Assembly: GCF_000731955.1 (NCBI RefSeq)
Contig: NZ_JNCK01000001.1
Coordinates: 868,001 to 932,000, forward strand
Length of the DNA: 64,000 nt
Source: Halomonas zincidurans B6
GTDB taxonomy: Bacteria; Pseudomonadota; Gammaproteobacteria; Pseudomonadales; Halomonadaceae
Direction of reading: 5' to 3'
Positions 59,414 to 64,000 of the stretch are shown in pieces. The position numbers were made by a program, and so were the translations under genes. How positions within the stretch are numbered: the first letter of the stretch is position 1; each line of letters begins with the position of its first letter. Below the pieces are notes generated by a model. It was not told the DNA's origin and made no database searches. It saw nothing but the letters and a program-made list of their open reading frames with translations.

Positions 59414-59681
59414 AGACTTCGATAAAAAATTCGAGGAAGACCAGGAAGATATTGTTACCGACCTGGATCTGTCCTCGGCTCGCCGCGTTAACCAGGAACA
59501 AAAGCGAATTAACGTCGATTTTCCGGCGTGGGTCGTGGAGTCGCTGGATCGTGAGGCCGCTCGCATTGGCGTTACCCGCCAATCGATCATCAAGGTGTGG
59601 CTGGTGGAGCGCCTTCAAGCAGAATCTGCTAACAAGCCACTCAATGGTGCGCCGCAGGCGGCGCACACTACCGAGCGTTAG
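59403..59681 (+). CDS. brnA: BrnA family antitoxin
   Basis: A 92-residue antitoxin with an acidic N-terminal half and a ribbon-helix-helix DNA-binding domain (RINVDFPAWVVESLDREA, TRQSIIKVWLVERL). It neutralises BrnT and together they repress their promoter. The ATG at 59403 has GAAGGAGG nine bases upstream inside brnT; a TTG at 59394 directly after that sequence is too close. The C-terminal 15 residues look unstructured. Confidence 0.92.
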   Translation: MKAKDFDKKFEEDQEDIVTDLDLSSARRVNQEQKRINVDFPAWVVESLDREAARIGVTRQSIIKVWLVERLQAESANKPLNGAPQAAHTTER

Positions 59682-59744
59682 ATTGCGTCCCGCTTGGGGG
59701 CGAACTCGTTGGCGATTCTGGTGATTTGAGAATCTGCAAACGGC

Positions 59745-60005
59745 TCAGCGGTTATCGCCGCCGCGCTCCAGCTTGTCGATCAGCGCATCCAAGTCGGCTT
59801 CATCCATTGCCGGTTCGCCGACGATGCGGTGCGATTCGTCGGCCCAGGCGCCGAGATCGATCAGCCGGCAGCGCTTGGAGCAGAACGGCCGGTAGGGGTT
59901 GTCGCTGGTCCATTCCACACTCTTGCGGCATTGCGGGCAGGCGACTTGCAGCGGGCGGTCGTTCGCCGTGTCGTGAGAGGCGTCGTTGTTTGAATCCTGA
60001 GTCAT
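59745..60005 (-). CDS. yacG: DNA gyrase inhibitor YacG
   Basis: An 86-residue zinc protein with the four-Cys pattern CPQCRKSVEW and CSKRCRLIDLGAWADE. YacG binds GyrB and inhibits gyrase. It overlaps the coaE stop by 4 bp, in the typical pilBCD-coaE-yacG order. The N-terminal Asn/Asp-rich region is poorly conserved. Confidence 0.93.
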   Translation of the reverse strand: MTQDSNNDASHDTANDRPLQVACPQCRKSVEWTSDNPYRPFCSKRCRLIDLGAWADESHRIVGEPAMDEADLDALIDKLERGGDNR

Positions 60006-60643
60006 GTTGAATCACCGGATGGGCGGGTGAATGTAGCGGCGAGTTGGCGGTAATGGGCGTCGAGCCGCGCGACCTGAGCGGCGAGCGCGTCGAGATCGCC
60101 GCCATTGTCGATCACGTCGTCGGCCCTGGCCAGGCGCTCGTCGCGGGGCATCTGGGCGACGACGATGGCGCGGGCCTGGGCCTCGTCGACGCCATCGCGC
60201 GCGGTGGTGCGAGCCAGTTGCAGCGCCTCGGGCACGTCGATCACCAGGCTGCGGTCGACCAGCCGATGCTGGCCCGACTCGAACAGCAGCGGCGAGACCA
60301 GCAGGTGATAGGGCGCGCCGCTTGCGCGCATGCGCTCGAGGTGCGCCAGCAGGCGCTCGCGGACCCGCGGATGGGTCACCGATTCCAGCCAGGCGCGTTC
60401 GGCGGGCTCGGCGAAGACGATGGCGCGCAGCCGGCGCCGGTCGAGGCGGCCGTCGGCGTCGAGCACCTGCTCGCCGAAATGCGCGGCGATCTCGGCCAGC
60501 GCCGGCTCGCCGGGCGCGACGATCTCGCGAGCCACGTCGTCGGCATCGACCCAGGGCACGCCGTGGGCGGCGAAGGCCCGGGCGACGGCGCTCTTGCCGG
60601 CGGCGATACCGCCGGTCACGCCGATGGTCAGGGGGCGGCTCAC
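60002..60643 (-). CDS. coaE: Dephospho-CoA kinase
   Basis: A 213-residue P-loop kinase. TIGVTGGIAAGKSAVARAF (the P-loop reads GGIAAGKS, against the more usual GGIGSGKS), DADDVAREIV, HPRVRERL, and VSPLLFESG are the family signatures. It catalyses the last step of coenzyme A synthesis. The start is GTG at 60643 with AGGAG upstream. Confidence 0.94.
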   Translation of the reverse strand: MSRPLTIGVTGGIAAGKSAVARAFAAHGVPWVDADDVAREIVAPGEPALAEIAAHFGEQVLDADGRLDRRRLRAIVFAEPAERAWLESVTHPRVRERLLAHLERMRASGAPYHLLVSPLLFESGQHRLVDRSLVIDVPEALQLARTTARDGVDEAQARAIVVAQMPRDERLARADDVIDNGGDLDALAAQVARLDAHYRQLAATFTRPSGDST

Positions 60644-60683
60644 AAACTACTCCTCATGACTGCAAAAGAACGACGCGCCCCGA

Positions 60684-61550
60684 TCAGCTTAGTAACAATG
60701 AGCGATAGGCCGCCATCAGTGGCGCCCCATACAGCAGCGCGATCCAGCCGGCCAACGCCAGGAAGGGGCCGAAGGGCAGCGGCATGCCGCGCAGCCGGGG
60801 AATCGTCAGTTGCACGATCGAGCCGATCACCGCGCCGACCCCGGCGGACAGGATCAACAGCAGCGGCAGCAGCGGCCAGCCCAGCCAGGCGCCCAGCGCG
60901 GCGAGCAGCTTGAAGTCGCCGTAGCCCATGCCCTCCTTGCCGGTGATCAGTTTGAACAGCCAGTAGAAGGCCCACAGCACCGAGTAGCCGGCGACGGCGC
61001 CGATCACCGCGCTGGGCAACTGCCAGGGCTGGAAAAATAGCTGGTATAAAAGCCCGGCCCAGAGCAGCGGCAGGGTCAGTACGTCCGGCAATAGCTGGGT
61101 GCGCAGGTCGATCACCGCCAGCGCGAGCAGGGTCAGGCAGGCGCCGATCAGCGCCAGGCTGGCCAGCGTGGCGCCATGCAGGGCGACCACCGCCACCGCC
61201 AGCACGCCGCCGGCCAGCTCGATCAGCGGATAGCGGGCGCTGATCGGCTGGCTGCAGTGGGCGCAGCGCCCGCGGCGCTTGAGATAGCCGAGCAGCGGAA
61301 TGTTGTCGTGCCAGGCGATGTTCGCGGCGCAGTTGGGGCAGTGAGAGCCCGGCGTGGCCAGATTGACCTTCGGCAGTTCGGCGACTTCCGGGTCGACGTC
61401 CATCTGAAGCGCCGCGCGGGCCTCCACGTGCCACTGGCGCATCAGCATCGGCGGCAGCCGGGCGATCACCACGTTGACGAACGAGCCCAGGCATAGCCCG
61501 AGGATCGCGACCAGCGGCCATAACAGCAAAGGCGGGAAATCGGCCGGCAA
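60684..61550 (-). CDS. pilD: Prepilin leader peptidase / N-methyltransferase
   Basis: A 288-residue, polytopic type IV prepilin peptidase. The first cytoplasmic domain has the two zinc pairs CPNC and CAHC. The catalytic aspartates are in AVIDLRTQLLPD and the GxGD motif GYGDFKLLAA. It cleaves and methylates type IV pilins and pseudopilins. The start is TTG at 61550 with AGGAG six bases upstream. It is separated from pilC by about 200 bp carrying a nested palindromic repeat. Confidence 0.94.
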   Translation of the reverse strand: MPADFPPLLLWPLVAILGLCLGSFVNVVIARLPPMLMRQWHVEARAALQMDVDPEVAELPKVNLATPGSHCPNCAANIAWHDNIPLLGYLKRRGRCAHCSQPISARYPLIELAGGVLAVAVVALHGATLASLALIGACLTLLALAVIDLRTQLLPDVLTLPLLWAGLLYQLFFQPWQLPSAVIGAVAGYSVLWAFYWLFKLITGKEGMGYGDFKLLAALGAWLGWPLLPLLLILSAGVGAVIGSIVQLTIPRLRGMPLPFGPFLALAGWIALLYGAPLMAAYRSLLLS

Positions 61551-61660
61551 GGGAGACTCCTTCTAATCGTCGGCAGGCATCGGCGCCAGACGGTACCATA
61601 GCCGTGCATTGCTGACATGGCTGAGGTTGAGGTGTGTCACGAGCGAAGGCGAGACAAGGC

Positions 61661-61719
61661 GACATTCACCGAGGCCGCGGAGTTTAGCAGCGCTAAATGA
61701 GCATGCCGAGGTGAATGTC
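61661..61719. repeat. Nested inverted repeat in the pilC-pilD gap
   Basis: GACATTCACC (61661-61670) and GGTGAATGTC (61710-61719) are perfect 10-bp arms; inside them TTTAGC (61683-61688) and GCTAAA (61692-61697) form a second hairpin. The flanks show looser symmetry. It looks like a dispersed palindromic element of the kind common in Halomonas-like genomes, a memory-based impression. Confidence 0.7.
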
Positions 61720-61751
61720 AACGCCGTATCGTCGAGCGCAGTAGCACCTGA

Positions 61752-63020
61752 TCAAATGGCGTTGCCCAACTCGAAGATCGGCAAATACATCGACACCACC
61801 AGTCCACCGACCAGCACCCCCAATACCACGATGATGAACGGCTCGAGCAGCGAGGTCAGGGCGTCGACCTTGTTGTCGACCTCTTCCTCGTAGAAGTCGG
61901 CGACCTTGTTGAGCATGGTGTCCATCGAGCCGGCTTCCTCGCCGATGCTGACCATCTGCACCGCCAGCGTCGGGAACAGGTTGCCGGTGCGCATCGCGAA
62001 GTGCAGTTGCTGGCCGTTGGAGACGTCGTCGCGAATGCGCAGGATGGCGCGCTCGTAGACGTAGTTGCCGGTCGCCCCGGAGGCGGTCTCCAGCGACTCG
62101 ACCAGCGGCACGCCGGCCGAGAAGGTGGTCGACAGGGTGCGCGAATAGCGCGCCACCGCCGACTTGTCGAGGATGTCGCCGATCACCGGCAGCTTGAGCG
62201 CGAGCTTGTGAACCCGATAGGCGAACGCCGGCGAGCGCCTGGTGCCCTGGACGAGAGCGACGATCGCCGCGGCGACGACCGCCAGCCCGGGCAGCCAATA
62301 GGCCTGGGCGAATTCCGAAAGCGTGATGGTCATGCGCGTCATCGCCGGCAGTTCGGCGCCGAAGCCGGCGAACAGGCTTTCGAACTGGGGCACCACCTTG
62401 ACCAGCAGCAGCGCGGTGACGCCGACGCCCACCGCGAGCACCGCAACCGGGTAGTACAGCGCCTTGCGTACCCGCGACTTGAGCGATTCGACCTTTTCCT
62501 TGTAGCTCGCCACCCGTTCGAGCATGCGATCCAGCGCGCCGGACTGCTCGCCGGCGTCGACCATGTTGACGAACAGCCGGTCGAAGTGGCGCGGGTGCTG
62601 GCGTAGCGCGTCGGAGAAACTCGAGCCGGCGGCCACCTCGTCGGCGAGCTTCTGCACCAGGTTGCGCATCGCCGGGTTCTTGAGGCTCTCGGTGACCACG
62701 TTGAAGGCCTGCAGCACCGGCACGCCGGCGCGGATCATGGTCGCCATCTGGCGCGAGAACAGCATCACGTCGCGGGCCTTGATGCGCCCGCCGCCGCCGA
62801 ACAGGCTGCTCTTCTTGCGGATGCTCGAGACGATCACGCCCTGCTTGGCGAGCTCGCGTTCGACCTCGCCGCGGATGGCCGCGACGATCTCGCCGTCGAC
62901 CACCTGGCCGCGGCTGTTCTTGCCCTTCCAGCGCCAGCGGTAGAGCTGGGTCTTTTCGCGGCCGTCGCGCGCCTTGCGGGACTGCGGACGCCTGGCGGCG
63001 GTGCTTTGCGTAGTAGCCAT
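61752..63020 (-). CDS. pilC: Type IV pilus assembly platform protein
   Basis: A 422-residue inner-membrane protein with two GspF/T2SSF repeats: MLFSRQMATMIRAGVPVLQAF with NMVDAGEQSGALDRML, and YSRTLSTTFSAGVPLVESLE with MVSIGEEAGSMDTML. Three transmembrane helices. It links the PilB motor to the growing pilus. The N-terminal 35 residues are basic. It follows pilB by about 95 bp. Confidence 0.94.
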   Translation of the reverse strand: MATTQSTAARRPQSRKARDGREKTQLYRWRWKGKNSRGQVVDGEIVAAIRGEVERELAKQGVIVSSIRKKSSLFGGGGRIKARDVMLFSRQMATMIRAGVPVLQAFNVVTESLKNPAMRNLVQKLADEVAAGSSFSDALRQHPRHFDRLFVNMVDAGEQSGALDRMLERVASYKEKVESLKSRVRKALYYPVAVLAVGVGVTALLLVKVVPQFESLFAGFGAELPAMTRMTITLSEFAQAYWLPGLAVVAAAIVALVQGTRRSPAFAYRVHKLALKLPVIGDILDKSAVARYSRTLSTTFSAGVPLVESLETASGATGNYVYERAILRIRDDVSNGQQLHFAMRTGNLFPTLAVQMVSIGEEAGSMDTMLNKVADFYEEEVDNKVDALTSLLEPFIIVVLGVLVGGLVVSMYLPIFELGNAI

Positions 63021-63114
63021 TGTCGGTTCCCTGCGCCGATGCCGGCGCCCGTGCGTTTATTGGTTTATCGACCGCGCCGGCGCGGTCTTGATAGGCGCCC
63101 TCTGCGGGGGCGCT

Positions 63115-64000
63115 TCAGTCCTTGGTGACGCGGTTGACCTCCTCGAGGCTGGTCAGGCCTTCGAGAACCTTCTGCAGGCCGCTGCGACGCAGGTCGGGGT
63201 AGCCCTCCCGGCGAGCGGCCTCGTCGATGTCCATGGCGTTGGCTTCCTGCATGATCAGCCGGCCGATCCTGGCGCGAATCGGCACCACTTCGTAGATGCC
63301 CAGCCGGCCCTGATAGCCCAGCGTGCATTGATTGCAGCCCACCGACTGATAGATCGTCGCGCCGGTCAGTTCGTCGTCGCTGAAGCCTTCCTCGTGCAGC
63401 GCCTGGCGGGGGATGTCGGCGGGCTTCTTGCAGTGGCTGCACAGCTTGCGGACCAGCCGCTGGGCGATGATCAGCGACACCGAGCTTGCGATGTTGAACG
63501 GCGCGATGCCCATGTTGCGTAGCCGGGCCAGGGTTTCCGCCGCCGAATTGGTGTGCAGCGTGGAGAGCACCAGGTGGCCGGTCTGCGAGGCCTTGACGGC
63601 GATCTCGGCGGTTTCCAGGTCGCGGATCTCGCCGACCATCACCACGTCGGGGTCCTGGCGCAGGAAGGCGCGCAGCGCCGCGGCGAAGTCCAGGCCGATC
63701 TTGGGCAGCACGTTGACCTGGTTGATGCCCGGCATCTTGATCTCCACCGGGTCTTCGGCGGTGGCGATGTTGCGCTCGTCGGTATTGAGGATGTTGAGCC
63801 CGGTGTACAGCGTCACCGTCTTGCCGCTGCCGGTGGGGCCGGTGACCAGGATCATGCCCTGCGGCTGGCCGAGGGCCGTCTCGTAGATCGCCTTCTGGGT
63901 CGGCGTGAAGCCCAGCGCGTCGATCCCCAGCTTGGCCGAGGCCGAATCGAGGATACGCAGCACGATCTTCTCGCCGTAGACGGTGGGCAGCGAGTTGACG
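63115..64000 (-). CDS. pilB: Type IV pilus extension ATPase, C-terminal part (5' end outside window)
   Basis: The visible 295 codons contain the GspE/PilB core: Walker A GPTGSGKTVTLY, the Asp box TAEDPVEIKMPG, Walker B VVMVGEIRDLETAEIA, the His box LSTLHTNSA and the zinc-binding cysteines LCSHCKKP and VGCNQCTLGYQGR. The frame runs off the right edge. It powers pilin polymerisation together with PilC. Confidence 0.95.
   Translation of the reverse strand, partial: VNSLPTVYGEKIVLRILDSASAKLGIDALGFTPTQKAIYETALGQPQGMILVTGPTGSGKTVTLYTGLNILNTDERNIATAEDPVEIKMPGINQVNVLPKIGLDFAAALRAFLRQDPDVVMVGEIRDLETAEIAVKASQTGHLVLSTLHTNSAAETLARLRNMGIAPFNIASSVSLIIAQRLVRKLCSHCKKPADIPRQALHEEGFSDDELTGATIYQSVGCNQCTLGYQGRLGIYEVVPIRARIGRLIMQEANAMDIDEAARREGYPDLRRSGLQKVLEGLTSLEEVNRVTKD

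Overview
The window is a GC-rich chromosomal segment of a gammaproteobacterium, most likely a member of the Halomonadaceae (Halomonas and relatives). That placement is an inference. It rests on the family-level look of the proteins, classic gammaproteobacterial gene orders (dnaX-ybaB-recR, rnd-ycgL-ycgN, pilBCD-coaE-yacG, prpR-prpB-prpC-prpD, pstSCAB), and short intergenic repeats of a style I associate with that group. Most of it is core housekeeping sequence with short gaps, many ATGA/TGATG overlaps and no prophage, insertion sequence, rRNA, tRNA or CRISPR array. One stable RNA gene (4.5S SRP RNA) and one riboswitch (fluoride class, upstream of crcB) are visible.

Layout. 1-6.3 kb: the 3' part of egtB, the membrane-stress trio yqjD-yqjE-yqjK, outer-membrane phospholipase pldA, and divergently a large MscK-type mechanosensitive channel. 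6.3-14.1 kb: a TlyA-type methylase, then a tightly overlapping module (solute-binding protein, TctE kinase, TctD regulator, IclR-type regulator) divergent from the tripartite tricarboxylate transporter tctCBA. 14.2-17.5 kb: an unassigned pair, a 673-residue protein with a papain-like Cys/His/Asn pattern and an ATP-grasp enzyme. 17.6-22.8 kb: ffs, dnaX, ybaB, recR, rnd, ycgL, ycgN. 22.8-28 kb: oligopeptidase B, a small membrane protein, a von Willebrand A protein and a YafJ-type amidotransferase. 28-38 kb: fadD, hrpA, a FabH-like synthase, mlaA, and an HsbR/HsbA-like phosphatase/anti-anti-sigma pair. 38-44.5 kb: a Bcr/CflA-type exporter, the Pho-box-controlled pstSCAB operon, and the fluoride riboswitch with crcB. 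44.5-49.3 kb: a beta-oxidation cluster (thiolase, TetR regulator, SDR dehydrogenase, acyl-CoA dehydrogenase). 49.4-54.4 kb: AI-2E family permease, trxA, cysB, cysH, pabB. 54.5-59 kb: the methylcitrate (propionate) operon. 59-59.7 kb: a BrnT/BrnA toxin-antitoxin pair of lower GC, the clearest sign of transfer. 59.7-64 kb: yacG, coaE, pilD, pilC and the C-terminal part of pilB.

How the genes fit together. Several loci feed or tap acyl-CoA and organic-acid metabolism: tricarboxylate uptake, FadD activation of fatty acids, the beta-oxidation cluster with PsrA-like operators, a FabH-like enzyme of the type that moves beta-oxidation intermediates into fatty-acid synthesis, and the methylcitrate cycle for propionyl-CoA from odd chains. 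Envelope maintenance is a second theme (PldA, MlaA, MscK, YqjD/E/K). The most promising candidate for an undescribed system is the papain-like protein plus ATP-grasp pair at 14.2-17.5 kb. Regulatory structures with strong sequence support are the fluoride riboswitch, the Pho box, two ATTGTCGACAAT-type operators at prpR, an inverted repeat covering the brnT promoter, and a perfect 18-bp palindrome between pldA and the mechanosensitive channel gene.
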